DNA of 64,000 nt from Fibrobacteria bacterium (GTDB lineage: Bacteria > Fibrobacterota > Fibrobacteria > UBA11236), in assembly GCA_025360005.1 (NCBI GenBank), contig JANYDA010000049.1, forward strand, positions 62,001-126,000, given 5' to 3'. Numbering within the stretch: position 1 is the stretch's first letter; each line of letters begins with the position of its first letter. Below are positions 16,968 through 27,375 of this stretch, piece after piece. A model generated the notes under the pieces. That model ran no database searches. It was given only the letters and a program-made list of their open reading frames with translations, and was not told the origin of the DNA. The translations under genes and the position numbers were made by a program.

Positions 16968-19658
16968 ATGAGGGCGCAATCCGGGGCGGGGTTCAATGAA
17001 CCCGACTTCCGTTCCATGTCCATCCACATCCTCAATATCATCATTCCCATGGTGTTCATCGTCTTGTTGGCGGGCGTGTTGTCCGGTTCCGACGACCGCG
17101 TCGGCCACATCGCGCCCATCCTGCTGCTCTTCGGCGCCAACCTCTCCTTCACCGCCCTGCAGAAGCGCGAACCTTACCGGAAAATGGTCCGCGTCACCGT
17201 GCTGCGTTTCTGCGTTTCCTTTCCCCTGCTGTGCTGGCTGGCCGCGCTCTCGCGGGAAACCCCATACGCTTGCATTTTCTTCCTGCCGCAATGCTTCGCC
17301 ATCCCGTTCTCCTTCCTGATGCCGGTGCGGACCTGGGCGGTGCTGTCCTGGAACGCCGCCACCCTGGCTTTCCTCTGGTGGTTGGAGAAGCGGGCGCCCG
17401 GACTCTTCCCCATCGCCTCCTTGTCGCTCATCTCGCTCATCTCCTGGTCCGGCGCCTGGATCCTGGAACGCAACCTGGGCCTTATCCAGATGCTCCCTCC
17501 GGCCGACCGCGGAAAATGGGGCCGCTCCATCGGCAACCAAGCGATCATCAGTTATCTGGTGCTCATCGCCGGCGTCGGCCTTACCCTGGTCCTGTTCCGC
17601 AATGAACTCGATCATCGCCGCCAGGCGGCCTTCACCAGGCTCCGCGCCCAGTCCGAAGCCGGAGTCCGCAATCTCGATCAGCGGCTGGCCGAGCAGCGTA
17701 GCGCGCTGGATGCCTTGGCCGCCTTCTTCGACGGATCCCATACAGTGGAACGTTCGGAATTCGACGTCTTCGCCGCCCGCATGCTGCGCGCCCATCCCTA
17801 TATCAAAGCCTTGGAGTGGGCGCCCAGGGTAACCCAGCGGGAACGTCCCAGGTTCGAAGCCGAGGTCGGCGCCGAGTTCTCGCAGCCTTACCATATCTTG
17901 CGGCCGGATTCCGGCCTATTGGTTCCCTCGCCGCTGCAGCCCGATTATTTCCCCATCCGGTTCGTATTTCCGTTCCAGCCCAACCGGCGTGTGTGGGGAA
18001 TGGACGTAGCGTCCACGCCGGAACGGAAAGCCTCCATCGATCGCGCATTCGTCGATATGGCCTATACCATTCGCCAACCATTCAAGCTGACCCAGGATCC
18101 ATTGGGGCAATGGACCGCCGTCGCCTTCATGCCTGTGCGCAAAGGCGAAGCGCAGGGAATCGCGGTGGCGCTGATCAATCTTGAAAAGCTGGCGCGCGAG
18201 TTGATCATCGATCCCTTGCCCAGGGACTTCTCCGTCGACCTCGCTTTCCTTTCCGATACGGGCTGGGTAAATATGCTCGCCAGCGGACCCAAAGAAAACT
18301 CCGTACGGCTGGAGAAGTTTTCCGATCTGGTGGGGGGAACGCGCTTCCGCGCCACCATCAATGCGCCCGACTCGCTGGTGGAAAGCCGCTTGGACGGCCT
18401 GGATGCCGTGCTGCTGGCGATGGGCATCATCACCTCCATCATGCTCGCCTATTTCATGTTCCATGCCCGCAAGGCCAGCCTGCCGCTGGAGATCAAGGTG
18501 CTCGAGCGCACGCTGGAATTGCAGAGCGTGGTCATCCGCGCCGAAGAAGCCAGCCAGGCCAAGAGCCGCTTCCTGGCCCAGATGAGCCATGAGATCAGGA
18601 CGCCCATGAACGGCGTGCTGGGCATGTCGGAAGCCTTGCTGCATTCCAATATCGCCGCGGAGGCGCGCGCCAGCGTGGAATTGATCAAAGCCAGCGGGCT
18701 CAGCCTGCTTTCCATCCTCAACGACATCCTCGACCTCTCCAAGATCGAATCCGGCAAGATGCAGTTGGACGTGCGCCCTTTCCAACTGGGCCGCCTGGTC
18801 TCGGAAAGCGTCGGCATCATGAAGTTCGACGCCGGCTCCCAAGGCATCGCGCTCATATTGAAAGCGACTCCGCCCGTTCCCGATTGGGTATCCGGGGATC
18901 CTTTGCGCGTGGGCCAGATCCTCATGAACCTTTTGAACAACGCGCTCAAGTTCACGCCCAAGGGTTCCGTGACGGTGACGCATGCCTATGGGCCCGAGGG
19001 ACGCTTCCAACTGCACATCGTGGATACCGGCATCGGCATCTCAAACGACAAATTGGCCCGGCTTTTCCAGCCCTTCGAGCAGGGCGATTCCTCCACCCCC
19101 CGGAATTTCGGCGGCACGGGACTGGGCCTGGCCATCTCCCTGCAATTCGCCAGGATGATGGGCGGCGACATCGATATCCGGTCCCGGGAAGGCGTAGGCA
19201 CGGATATCTGCCTCACACTGCTGTTGCCCCCTACGCAGGCCCCGGTGCAGATGGGGAAAGAGGCCCCGGCCCGCCTGCGCCGCGGCGGACGCGTGCTGTT
19301 GGCGGAGGACAACCATGTCAACGTACGCGTGGCCAAGGCCCTGTTGGAGGATTATTTCGAGAGGATTGACGTGGCCGGCAACGGGCGGGAAGCCCTGCGG
19401 ATGCTGGCCGGCGCGGAGTACGAGATGATCCTGATGGATTTGCAGATGCCGGAAATGGACGGCCTGCAGGCAACCGTCGAGATCCGCAAACGCCCGGAAT
19501 GGAGGGCCATCCCCATCATAGCGCTCACCGCCAATGCCTTCTCCTCCGATAGGAAGGACTGCCTGGCGGCCGGCATGCAGGATTTCCTGGTCAAGCCGAT
19601 CACCATCGCGGGCCTTCACCGGGTGCTTGGGCCCTACCTGGGCGTCCTGGAGACCTGA
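16968..19658 (+). CDS. CHASE-domain hybrid sensor histidine kinase with receiver domain
   Basis: A membrane sensor of 896 residues. The N-terminal 210 residues contain about six to eight hydrophobic segments (a MASE1-like membrane region). A CHASE extracellular ligand-binding domain spans about 240-415 (motifs IKALEWAPRV, YFPIRFVFPFQPN, MDVAST). It is followed by a membrane helix near 480, a HisKA domain with phospho-acceptor H541 in SHEIRTPMNG, a HATPase domain (about 630-755; DTGIGI, FGGTGLGLAI) and a receiver domain (about 775-890) with phospho-acceptor D824 in ILMDLQMPEMDG. No output domain is attached, so phosphate presumably passes to an HPt or another regulator. It follows tsaC by seven bases. 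The ATG at 17016 is an alternative start. Confidence 0.93.
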   Translation: MRAQSGAGFNEPDFRSMSIHILNIIIPMVFIVLLAGVLSGSDDRVGHIAPILLLFGANLSFTALQKREPYRKMVRVTVLRFCVSFPLLCWLAALSRETPYACIFFLPQCFAIPFSFLMPVRTWAVLSWNAATLAFLWWLEKRAPGLFPIASLSLISLISWSGAWILERNLGLIQMLPPADRGKWGRSIGNQAIISYLVLIAGVGLTLVLFRNELDHRRQAAFTRLRAQSEAGVRNLDQRLAEQRSALDALAAFFDGSHTVERSEFDVFAARMLRAHPYIKALEWAPRVTQRERPRFEAEVGAEFSQPYHILRPDSGLLVPSPLQPDYFPIRFVFPFQPNRRVWGMDVASTPERKASIDRAFVDMAYTIRQPFKLTQDPLGQWTAVAFMPVRKGEAQGIAVALINLEKLARELIIDPLPRDFSVDLAFLSDTGWVNMLASGPKENSVRLEKFSDLVGGTRFRATINAPDSLVESRLDGLDAVLLAMGIITSIMLAYFMFHARKASLPLEIKVLERTLELQSVVIRAEEASQAKSRFLAQMSHEIRTPMNGVLGMSEALLHSNIAAEARASVELIKASGLSLLSILNDILDLSKIESGKMQLDVRPFQLGRLVSESVGIMKFDAGSQGIALILKATPPVPDWVSGDPLRVGQILMNLLNNALKFTPKGSVTVTHAYGPEGRFQLHIVDTGIGISNDKLARLFQPFEQGDSSTPRNFGGTGLGLAISLQFARMMGGDIDIRSREGVGTDICLTLLLPPTQAPVQMGKEAPARLRRGGRVLLAEDNHVNVRVAKALLEDYFERIDVAGNGREALRMLAGAEYEMILMDLQMPEMDGLQATVEIRKRPEWRAIPIIALTANAFSSDRKDCLAAGMQDFLVKPITIAGLHRVLGPYLGVLET

Positions 19659-19697
19659 TCCTTCCGCTTTCGCGCAGTAACACTTCGGTTACCCGGA

Positions 19698-20132
19698 TCA
19701 CAACCCTTCCGCGAAGCCGCTTTCCGTATTGGGCGAGCCCCTCCGGATCCATTGCAGCAGGGTATCGCGCTCGGAATCGCTAAGGGGATAGCGGAAGCCC
19801 GCCGAAGGCATCGCGGCCACGGGAGGATCCTGCTCCGCGGCGGTAACCGTGTCCAGGCGCTCCAGCAGCACGCGGCGTCCATCGATCCAATCCTGATAGG
19901 AATCCAACCGGATGGCATGGCCCCAGGCATCCCCATGGGTCTCATTGTTTCCGTTCTTGGCGTGGCAGTCCGCGCAGGACCTGCCGACCAGGCGGCGCGC
20001 CGGTCCGTAAAGCACGTCCGTCAAAGCGCCTTCGGTCACGATGGGCCTGGGTCCGTTGAAGGATTGGAAGCATCCCGGCAGCAGCAAAGCCGCCGCCAGG
20101 ACGCCGGCGGCGGGCGCGAATCGTGACTTCAT
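19698..20132 (-). CDS. c-type cytochrome lipoprotein
   Basis: A 144-residue exported protein with a lipobox (LLLPGC, Cys21) and one heme c site CADCH at 53-57; M108 in AAMPS is the likely distal heme ligand. It resembles small planctomycete/FCB-type cytochrome domains that act as electron shuttles or partner domains. It lies 19 bases after the preceding HxH lipoprotein gene and is probably co-transcribed with it. The redox partner is unknown. Confidence 0.85.
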   Translation of the reverse strand: MKSRFAPAAGVLAAALLLPGCFQSFNGPRPIVTEGALTDVLYGPARRLVGRSCADCHAKNGNNETHGDAWGHAIRLDSYQDWIDGRRVLLERLDTVTAAEQDPPVAAMPSAGFRYPLSDSERDTLLQWIRRGSPNTESGFAEGL

Positions 20133-20151
20133 ACCCGCCGATCCCGCGCCT

Positions 20152-20616
20152 TCAGGGAAGCGTCACCGTGAACGCCACGGAATCCCGCATGCTCTCCACG
20201 TCCGCATGGGAGGCATCCGCCCCGGTCACGATGAGATAATGCGCGCCCGCCGTGGTGATGGCCAGGGTAGCGGTATCTGCATTTGTGAGGTTTGTCACGG
20301 TATATGCGTCTAAACTGTCCGGCTTGTCCAGGAATACGTGGATATGGCCCCCCTTGACGTCATCCCCGTGCTGGGCCGCCGAAGCCTTGCCCAAGGCCCC
20401 GCCCGCATAGGTGAAATGCGTGGTGGAAACCCGCAGCAGCACGTTGGGCCCGGTGACCGTAGCGCCATTGGCCGGGGTTTCGATCTTCAGGGTCGGCTCG
20501 GGCCCATCCTCGCCGTGGTCGCAACCCAATAAGCCAAGGGCCATGGTCGCGGCCAATCCCAAACGGAGCGCGCCTCTTTTGAAGTCCCGGCGTTGCACAA
20601 CTTTTAGTAATTCCAT
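20152..20616 (-). CDS. Lipoprotein with a GHIHVFLD segment
   Basis: A 154-residue lipoprotein (lipobox LGLLGC, Cys32) with a single beta-sandwich-like domain. It opens with IETPANGATVTGPNVLLRVS, typical of immunoglobulin-like folds, and carries GGHIHVFLDKP, similar to the DUF4399-type domain where the His pair may bind metal. It is the first gene of a two-gene unit with the cytochrome. The function is unknown; copper or heme handling at the outer surface is only a guess. Confidence 0.7.
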   Translation of the reverse strand: MELLKVVQRRDFKRGALRLGLAATMALGLLGCDHGEDGPEPTLKIETPANGATVTGPNVLLRVSTTHFTYAGGALGKASAAQHGDDVKGGHIHVFLDKPDSLDAYTVTNLTNADTATLAITTAGAHYLIVTGADASHADVESMRDSVAFTVTLP

Positions 20617-20717
20617 TTTAATCCCTTTCGGATTTTATTGCCCAGTGCGCCGACGCGGAACCTACCGCGGCGGCAATGACGAATGAAGAACAGCCGATTG
20701 CGAAATCCGGAAACGGA

Positions 20718-21266
20718 TCAGGCGATGGGGACTTTTTCGCGAGGCTGGGAAGGGAAGGAAAAGGGGGCGGGCGCCCGTCTCGTGGGCATGGGCGCGATGG
20801 GAATCGAAGCCGCGTACCGCGCAGGGAAGGGGGGCAAGTGGCTGGCGAGGGGCGATGGGACCTGGGCTTGCGGGCCGCCGCCGCATTCCCGGTAACAGGG
20901 TTCGCCGGGCGCGGCTTGCTCCCGCGCCGAACAGCATCCCATTTCACACCTGTTCCCCGCATGCCGACAGCAGCATTTATGATTGTGGTCCGCGGCGGCA
21001 AGGGGACGCGCCGCCGCGACGGAGGTATCAATCGCAGCAGCCGGGGCTTCAGGGGAAGAACCCATGGCGGCCTGCGAGGCCGGGATGTTTTCGGAAGATC
21101 CCAGAGCGACTTCCGAGATCCGTACCGCGGCTGCCAAAGAGTTCCGCAAAGGTTTGAGACGTTCTACATCCGCGGAATGCAAAGCATAAACCAAAACGCA
21201 AGCCAGGGCGCTGAAACGAAGGAGGTATTTTCGGGCGGCCGCAAAAGGTCCGCGGAATCGGCTCAT
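20718..21266 (-). CDS. Small exported or membrane protein with a Cys/His-rich cluster
   Basis: A 182-residue protein with a hydrophobic N-terminal segment (YLLRFSALACVLVYAL) that is a signal anchor or signal peptide. Near 96-120 it has a dense Cys/His patch (HNHKCCCRHAGNRCEMGCCS), and the tail is Pro/Arg-rich. The Cys/His patch is the only conserved-looking part and suggests metal binding. An AGGAG ribosome site precedes the ATG. I do not recognise a named family. The low-complexity tail leaves some doubt about where the real protein ends. Confidence 0.55.
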   Translation of the reverse strand: MSRFRGPFAAARKYLLRFSALACVLVYALHSADVERLKPLRNSLAAAVRISEVALGSSENIPASQAAMGSSPEAPAAAIDTSVAAARPLAAADHNHKCCCRHAGNRCEMGCCSAREQAAPGEPCYRECGGGPQAQVPSPLASHLPPFPARYAASIPIAPMPTRRAPAPFSFPSQPREKVPIA

Positions 21267-21335
21267 GACCTGCTCCTGCAGCCTGAATTTACTTAACGGG
21301 GTGGTGAAAGGGAAAGGAACGATACCGGAATCCCG

Positions 21336-21683
21336 CTACGGATCGGGACGCGAGGGACGGATATTCAGGACCGCTCCCGCCACCCACATCACCAACCAGC
21401 CCAGGAACGCCGGAATGAAGCCGGCGATGGCGAATCCCGGGAGCAGCCAAGCCACGAATCCCAGCATAGCCGCGTTCAGGACCATCAGGAACAGGCCCAA
21501 GGTCAGGATGGTGATGGGAAAGGTGAGGAAGACGAGGACGGGTTTGAGTACCGCGTTCACGATGCTGAGCAGAAACGCCGCCAGGAACATGGTGGTCCAA
21601 TCCGCGACGTAAAATCCCGGAATCAAGCGCGATGCGAGCCCCAGGCTGAAGGCGCTGACGACCAAGCGGAGCAGGAAATACAT
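21336..21683 (-). CDS. Phage-holin-4-2/YvlD-like membrane protein
   Basis: A 115-residue integral membrane protein with four hydrophobic segments. The sequence resembles the Phage_holin_4_2 (YvlD) family: SRLIPGFYV, SIVNAVLKPVL, FPITILTLGLF. Despite the name, these are usually chromosomal housekeeping membrane proteins of unknown role. No phage genes are nearby. AAGGGC precedes the ATG. Confidence 0.88.
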   Translation of the reverse strand: MYFLLRLVVSAFSLGLASRLIPGFYVADWTTMFLAAFLLSIVNAVLKPVLVFLTFPITILTLGLFLMVLNAAMLGFVAWLLPGFAIAGFIPAFLGWLVMWVAGAVLNIRPSRPDP

Positions 21684-21719
21684 AGCCCTTAAATAGGTTT
21701 TTGGCCCGCTGCCTGCAAG

Positions 21720-22661
21720 TCACCCGGTCTCATGCGCCGGCAACCCCTCGATGGATGCCTTATGCCGGGCCAACAACTTTTCCATTTCATCGAGGCTGCG
21801 CGGCCAATCCTTGCGGAGCAGGCCGGAGAGCGCGCGATCGGCCAGGAGCTTGCCGCCCGTCTGGCATTGCGGGCAATAGTTGGTTTCATTCTCGGCATAG
21901 CGGATGCGCTGCACGGGGCTTTGGCATACGGGGCAGGGCTTTCCATAGCGGCCGTGCACGGCCATCCCCGCGCGGAAGGCCGTCACCTTTTCCGGGAACT
22001 TGCCTTGCGATTCCTCCCTCAGCGCGGCCGTCCATTCCCGCAGCACATCCTTCACCGCCTTGAACAGCGCCTTGATCTGCGCGTCGCTCAGCTTGGCGGT
22101 AAGCAGCACCGGGGAGAGCCGGGCGCGATGCAGGATCTCGTCGGAATAGGAATTCCCTATCCCGCTGAACAGGCGCGGATCGGTGAGCGAGCGCTTGAGG
22201 GTATGGTTCTCGGAACGCAGCGCGGCGGCAAAGCGGGGCAAAGTCGCCTCCAGCGGTTCCAGGCCCACCGGAAATTGCGCTTGCAGGGATTCCAGGTCCG
22301 CGAACGCCAGCAGGGCGGCGCGCTTCTTGGTTCCGCTCTCGGTGAGGATCAGGGTTCCCTCCGGGAAATCCATCGCCATCAATCCGTTCGACTTGGGGAT
22401 GGGGGCCCCCGCCGCCTTCCAGTGCAGGCGCCCAGCCACCATCAGATGGAGGGCCAGATGCAATCCCCCCGGGAACGCGAACACGATGCGCTTACCCCTA
22501 CGTACCACGCCGGTTACCGGCTGACCCTCGAAAGCCGCCAGAGGCGGAGAGACGCTGCGGAGCAGGAAGGGGCTGGCCAGCCGGATTTTATGCAGCGCCC
22601 GCCCCAGCAGCAGGGCTTCCAGGCGTTCCACATAAACGGTGATGTCGGGCAGTTCCGGCAT
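21720..22661 (-). CDS. Fpg/Nei-family DNA glycosylase
   Basis: A base-excision repair glycosylase/AP lyase of 313 residues. The N-terminus MPELPD carries the catalytic Pro2 and Glu3. The H2TH domain (DPRLFSGIGNSYSDEILHRARLSP) and the C-terminal zinc finger (CPVC near 240 and CPQC about 20 residues later) are intact. Unusually, about 45 residues follow the zinc finger (SGLLRKDWPRSLDEMEKLLARHK), whereas Fpg normally ends there. The family splits into MutM, Nei and Nei-like enzymes; which lesion is preferred cannot be told, so I leave the symbol empty. Confidence 0.93.
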   Translation of the reverse strand: MPELPDITVYVERLEALLLGRALHKIRLASPFLLRSVSPPLAAFEGQPVTGVVRRGKRIVFAFPGGLHLALHLMVAGRLHWKAAGAPIPKSNGLMAMDFPEGTLILTESGTKKRAALLAFADLESLQAQFPVGLEPLEATLPRFAAALRSENHTLKRSLTDPRLFSGIGNSYSDEILHRARLSPVLLTAKLSDAQIKALFKAVKDVLREWTAALREESQGKFPEKVTAFRAGMAVHGRYGKPCPVCQSPVQRIRYAENETNYCPQCQTGGKLLADRALSGLLRKDWPRSLDEMEKLLARHKASIEGLPAHETG

Positions 22662-22707
22662 GGGAACCTCGAGCCTTTCCGGCCTGGTCTAGTATAGCCG
22701 TTTTTTC

Positions 22708-23858
22708 TTATAGGGAAAGGCCGAAAAAGAAGCGCGCTTTCTGTCCGTCGCGGATTCCCCGCCGGGATTCGATTTCGCGGATGCCTATCTCCAGATGCGG
22801 ATTGGCTTGGAACGGAATCCCCAAAAAGAGTACGGATTTGAACGCGGAACCCTGGTCCAAGGCGGGCCCTGGGCTGCTGAAGTCACCAGTTTCCCCGCGC
22901 CTCAAAGCGCGGCGGAGGGCCCGGAAATCCAAAACCAACGAACTAGAGGTATGATGTTCGTAACGCTTTCCGGCATTGTCATCCAACCATGCCTCGCCAT
23001 AGCGGAAAAAGAGGATCTGAAAGGAGTATCCGACCGATCGTACCTGGTCCCAGGTTTCTGATCGACGGGTCCATTCGTGGTCGAGATCTCCGGCGGCTTC
23101 CGCTTGCGCAAAATCAAACGCCTCCAATCGAATGGCGTATCCCAAGGAATAGGTGGTGGGGATGGGATCCTTCTGCCACGCTTCCGCATAGAAGACGTCC
23201 GGACCCGGATTTTTAACGATCAAGGCTAAAGAAGGCGTACAGGAGATGGCCGGCCAGCCCAAAGCGGGCGCGGGGGAAAGCCGCGGGTCGGCTAATGCCC
23301 CCAAATCGAAAGCCCAACTTTGGGTGGTTGGGACGCCCTTGATCCCATCCGCAAGATGGCTGTCGATGAACTTGGCCGTTACCCCCAGGCTCACTGGGAT
23401 GCCCAACCTCACTCCCGTTCCAAGACCATAGATGGTTTCATAGGAGTGGAAAATACCAATCTCATTTCCATTGGCATCCGTCTGCCGATTTCCCCGAAGC
23501 TGACCTTGTTGCGGAAGAATCCCACCCCCATATCCGTACCCCCGGACGGATCCGCGACTACCCCGGCTACCGACCAAAAATCCTGGTATAAATCCGCCAG
23601 GTTGATGAGAGGCAGCAGCTGTTGCCGGGAATGGGTGTAGAACAATTGCGAACCCGTGGACCTTTGCAGTTCCGCCAGCAAAGCCGGATAATATAGACTG
23701 GCCGCCCCTTCCGGGAGAGACTCGCCTGCCTGCAGAGCCGAATACCCTTCGCCACCGGGAGGCGGCATGACCAAGGTAACGACCGCACTGCCGCCGATAT
23801 CCGCGGCGGAGAAGCTGATGGCCGCGGCCAGGATAAGTCCGGGGATGTGGAAGCGCAT
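22708..23858 (-). pseudogene. Outer-membrane beta-barrel protein gene (PorV-like) with a -1 frameshift
   Basis: Two overlapping frames together read as one outer-membrane protein. The first part (from an ATG at 23858) has a signal peptide (ILAAAISFSAADIGG) followed by YYPALLAELQRSTGSQLFYTHSRQQ. This resembles the start of PorV/PorQ-type barrels, where an NPAGL-like motif precedes a TxxH strand. The second part continues from GNRQTDANGNEIGIFHSYE to FFFGLSL at 22708, with alternating strands typical of a barrel. The frames join naturally if one G is added to the GGGG run at 23492-23495 (C on the plus strand), giving FGGNRQTD. This is either a real inactivating deletion or a sequencing or assembly error in a homopolymer. 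The PorV assignment is moderate only. Confidence 0.6.
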
Positions 23859-23930
23859 TATCGGAAAGCTAGGACTTGCTCCTTAAAAAGGCAAATGAAA
23901 CCGGTTAAGGGAACCGCTCCGCTTCCAAAC

Positions 23931-26900
23931 CTAAACCTTGATCGCCTTCCCCGGCCGCCCCCGCTTGCGCTCCTTGGCCTCCAGCGCCTCCGCGGTCTCT
24001 TCCCCCGTGGCCCCGCGCTGACGCCCGAACACGTCCGTCGCCACCGGCTCCACCCGTTTCTCCGCCGCTACCGTAACATCCAAGGTACTATCCCCGTTCC
24101 GGGATTTCCCTTCCGCATTCTTGCTGCCGCTTCCGCCCCCATTCCCGTTCGTTCCGGCCTCTTGCGTCTCGCCGCGGGCGCGCGCCGCTTTGACAGGCGG
24201 AAAGGTCTTCTCCATCTCAATCAGTTTCGCCAGCCACTCGCCCGTATAGGAATCCTTGGCGGCGGCCACTTCCGCCACCGTGCCCTTGGCTATCACGCGC
24301 CCGCCGGCTTCGCCGCCTTCCGGGCCCATGTCCACCAGCCATTCGGAATTCTTGATGATGTCCAGGTTATGCTCGATGACCAGCACGGTATTGCCTTGCG
24401 CCACCAGCGAATGCAATACCACCAACAACTTCCGTACGTCCTCGAAGTGCAGGCCCGTGGAAGGTTCATCGAGGATATAGAAGGACCGGCCCGTGGATCG
24501 GCGCGACAGTTCCGCCGAGAGCTTCATGCGTTGCGCCTCGCCGCCGGAAAGCGTGGTGGCAGATTGCCCCATGCGGATATAGCCCAGCCCCACGTCCAGC
24601 ATGGTCTTGAGCTTGTTGGCCAGAGCGGGCAGGTTCTGGAAGAAGACATACCCCTCCTCAATGGTCATCTCCAGCACCTCGGCGATGTTCTTGCCCTTGT
24701 AGTCGATTTGCAAAGTGTCTCGGTTGTAACGCTTGCCCTTGCATACCTCGCAGGTCACGTACACGTCCGGCAGGAATTGCATCTCGATGCGGATCAGTCC
24801 GTCGCCTTCGCAATTCTCGCAGCGGCCGCCCTTGACGTTGAAGCTGAAGCGGCCGGGCTTATAGCCGCGGATCTTGGACTCCTGGGTCATGGCGAACAGG
24901 TTGCGGATCTCGGTGAAGAGGCCGGTATAGGTGGCGGGATTGGAACGCGGCGTGCGTCCGATGGGCGATTGATCGATGACGATGGCCTTGTCGATATGCT
25001 CCAGCCCTTTGATAGACTTGAACGCGCCCGGGCGCGCCTTGGCGCCGTGGATTTCCTTGGCCAGGATGCGCGAGAGCACATCGTTGACCAGGGAGGACTT
25101 GCCCGATCCGGAAACGCCCGTGACCGATATGAAGCGGCCTAAAGGCAATTCCACATCCACGTTTTTCAGGTTATTGTGCGTCACGCCCGTGAGCTTCAGC
25201 ACCTTGTCCGAACGCTCCGATACGAAGCGCACCTGGAGCGCGCGGATCTCCTCCAGGATTTCCCCCAGGTCGATGCGGCGTTTGCCGGAAAGGTAAGCGC
25301 CGGTATCCGTATTGCCGGAGGCGATCAGCTTGTCCGGCGTGCCGGAAAATACCACCCGCCCGCCGTGCTCGCCGGCGCCGGGACCGATGTCCAGCACATA
25401 GTCCGCCTGGCGGATGGTGTCCGCGTCATGTTCCACCACCAGCACCGTGTTGCCCAGATCGCGCAGGCGATGCAGGGTCTTGAGCAGGCGTTCGTTGTCG
25501 CGTTGGTGCAGGCCGATGGAAGGTTCGTCCAGCACGTAGAGCACGCCGGAAAGGCCGGTGCCGATTTGCGAAGCCAGGCGGATGCGCTGGGATTCGCCCC
25601 CGGAAAGCGTACGCGCGGTGCGGCTTAGGCTCAGGTAGTTGAGGCCCACGCTGACCAGGAAGGTGAGGCGGCCCAGGATTTCCTTGAACACCTGCTTGGC
25701 GATGGCGCGTTCGTTCTCGGAGAGATCGTCCTCGGAGGGATCGATTTGCGGGATCTTGAAGAACTGGTACAGGGTGGACTCGGCGCGGTCCATGCAGGCC
25801 GCCGCTTCCTGCAAGGCCTTGGTCCAATCGAACGCGTCGCGGATGGACATCTCGCCGATATCCGTGATGTTGAGGCCGCGGATGGTGACGGTCATGGTTT
25901 CCGGCTTGAGCCGATAGCCTTTGCAGGACGCGCAGGGCTTATCATCCATGTACTCTTCTATCTCGCGCCGCACGAAATCCGAATCCGTCTGCTCGTATTT
26001 GCGCTTGAGGCTGGACACGACGCCCTCGAAGCGCGCCTGCCAGGTATTGGCCCCGTCCCCGCCCCACTTGACCTTGTAACGCTCTTCGCCCGTGCCGTTG
26101 AGGAGGATTTCCACGTGCTTCTTGGCCAGGCCCTTGATGGGCGTATCCAGCGAGAACCCCTCGGACTTGGCGATCTGCTTCAGCAATTGCATGGGCCAGG
26201 AGGATTCCTTGTCCGCGGAACGGGCCCACGGCAGGATGCCGCCGCCGTTGATGGACAGCTCCGCATCGAAAACGCTTTTGGGATCCACTTCCTTGATGAA
26301 ACCCAGCCCGTTGCAGACCGGGCAGGCGCCATGAGGCGAATTGAAGGAAAAGGTATGCGGTTCGATTTCGGAAAAGGATTTGCCCGTGGCCGGATCCACC
26401 AGGCGCTCGGAAAAGAACACATCCTCCTTCTCATCCGCCAGGTTCACCAGCATTTCGCGCTCGCCTAGCCCTAAGGTGAGTTCCACGGAATCGGTGAGGC
26501 GCTTCTTGGCCTCGGCATTGTCGCGCGTGTCCTTCTTGATCACCAGCCTGTCCACCACCAACTCGATATTGTGCTTAACGTAACGATCCAGCTTGATCTT
26601 CTCTTCCAATTGGTAGACCTGGCCGTCCACGCGGGCGCGCACGTAGCCCTGCGCCAGGTAACGGGCGAACAGTTCTTCGTAAGTACCCTTGCGATCCTTG
26701 ACCAATGGGGCCAGCAGCATGATTTTGACGCCGCCCTCTTCCTTGGCCGCCGCCTCCGCCTTTTTGGAGTCCTTGCTTTCCTTAAGCCTGCGATGCGGCA
26801 AGGCCAGCACCGCGTCGACGATTTCCTGCACGGTCTGGCTCTTGAGCCGCTTGCCGGACGCGGGACTGCGCGCATGGCCTACGCGTGCGTACAGGAGGCG

Positions 26901-27230
26901 CAGGTAATCGTAAACCTCGGTGATGGTGCCCACGGTGGAACGCGGGTTATGGCCAGATGATTTCTGATCGATGCTGATGGCCGGGGACAGGCCTTCGATC
27001 AAATCCACGTCCGGCTTTTCCATCAGCCCCAGGAACTGGCGGGCATACGCCGATAGCGATTCCACGTAGCGGCGTTGGCCTTCCGCGTAGATGGTATCGA
27101 AGGCAAGCGAGGATTTACCCGAACCGGAGAGGCCCGTGATCACCACCAGCTTATCCTTGGGTATGTCCACGTCTATGTTCTTGAGGTTGTGGGCCTTGGC
27201 CCCGCGCACGCGTATGTAGTTGTCAGCCAT
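23931..27230 (-). CDS. uvrA: Excinuclease ABC subunit UvrA
   Basis: The DNA-damage-scanning ATPase of nucleotide excision repair; the UvrA dimer loads UvrB at lesions. The 1099 residues contain two ABC ATPase modules, with Walker [10 protein letters not shown] near 33 and GVSGSGKSS near 707. Each has an LSGGE signature and a VLDEPSIGL or ILDEPSTGL Walker B. The zinc sites CPVC, CASC and CENC/CEVC are present, as is the UvrB-interaction and insertion region. It is longer than the usual 940 residues. Part of the excess is a Lys/Glu-rich insert near 155-175; the rest is a roughly 90-residue C-terminal tail ending in basic [10 protein letters not shown], which looks like an AT-hook. The start ATG has no strong ribosome site. 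Confidence 0.98.
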   Translation of the reverse strand: MADNYIRVRGAKAHNLKNIDVDIPKDKLVVITGLSGSGKSSLAFDTIYAEGQRRYVESLSAYARQFLGLMEKPDVDLIEGLSPAISIDQKSSGHNPRSTVGTITEVYDYLRLLYARVGHARSPASGKRLKSQTVQEIVDAVLALPHRRLKESKDSKKAEAAAKEEGGVKIMLLAPLVKDRKGTYEELFARYLAQGYVRARVDGQVYQLEEKIKLDRYVKHNIELVVDRLVIKKDTRDNAEAKKRLTDSVELTLGLGEREMLVNLADEKEDVFFSERLVDPATGKSFSEIEPHTFSFNSPHGACPVCNGLGFIKEVDPKSVFDAELSINGGGILPWARSADKESSWPMQLLKQIAKSEGFSLDTPIKGLAKKHVEILLNGTGEERYKVKWGGDGANTWQARFEGVVSSLKRKYEQTDSDFVRREIEEYMDDKPCASCKGYRLKPETMTVTIRGLNITDIGEMSIRDAFDWTKALQEAAACMDRAESTLYQFFKIPQIDPSEDDLSENERAIAKQVFKEILGRLTFLVSVGLNYLSLSRTARTLSGGESQRIRLASQIGTGLSGVLYVLDEPSIGLHQRDNERLLKTLHRLRDLGNTVLVVEHDADTIRQADYVLDIGPGAGEHGGRVVFSGTPDKLIASGNTDTGAYLSGKRRIDLGEILEEIRALQVRFVSERSDKVLKLTGVTHNNLKNVDVELPLGRFISVTGVSGSGKSSLVNDVLSRILAKEIHGAKARPGAFKSIKGLEHIDKAIVIDQSPIGRTPRSNPATYTGLFTEIRNLFAMTQESKIRGYKPGRFSFNVKGGRCENCEGDGLIRIEMQFLPDVYVTCEVCKGKRYNRDTLQIDYKGKNIAEVLEMTIEEGYVFFQNLPALANKLKTMLDVGLGYIRMGQSATTLSGGEAQRMKLSAELSRRSTGRSFYILDEPSTGLHFEDVRKLLVVLHSLVAQGNTVLVIEHNLDIIKNSEWLVDMGPEGGEAGGRVIAKGTVAEVAAAKDSYTGEWLAKLIEMEKTFPPVKAARARGETQEAGTNGNGGGSGSKNAEGKSRNGDSTLDVTVAAEKRVEPVATDVFGRQRGATGEETAEALEAKERKRGRPGKAIKV

Positions 27231-27375
27231 GGGATTAAGAACCGTTCAAAAGGTGAAGAAGCCAATAGATGAATGAGTCAATGTAGTGAAAATTTGGGCA
27301 GGAGTCCAGTGGGAACTCTCCGCTTCTCCGTTCCCAGTTCCGGTCCCGTCCCGGCCGCGAGTGTAGATTGCGAAC

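Noticed and set aside
21336-21683. Prophage remnant suggested by the holin-like protein
   Set aside because: The family is mainly chromosomal, and no other phage gene, attachment site or integrase is in the window.
23858-23895. A TAAGG-N15-TCCGATAA string resembling the sigma-28 promoters, before the frameshifted barrel gene
   Set aside because: Its -10 box overlaps the start codon, so a transcript from it could not carry that start.
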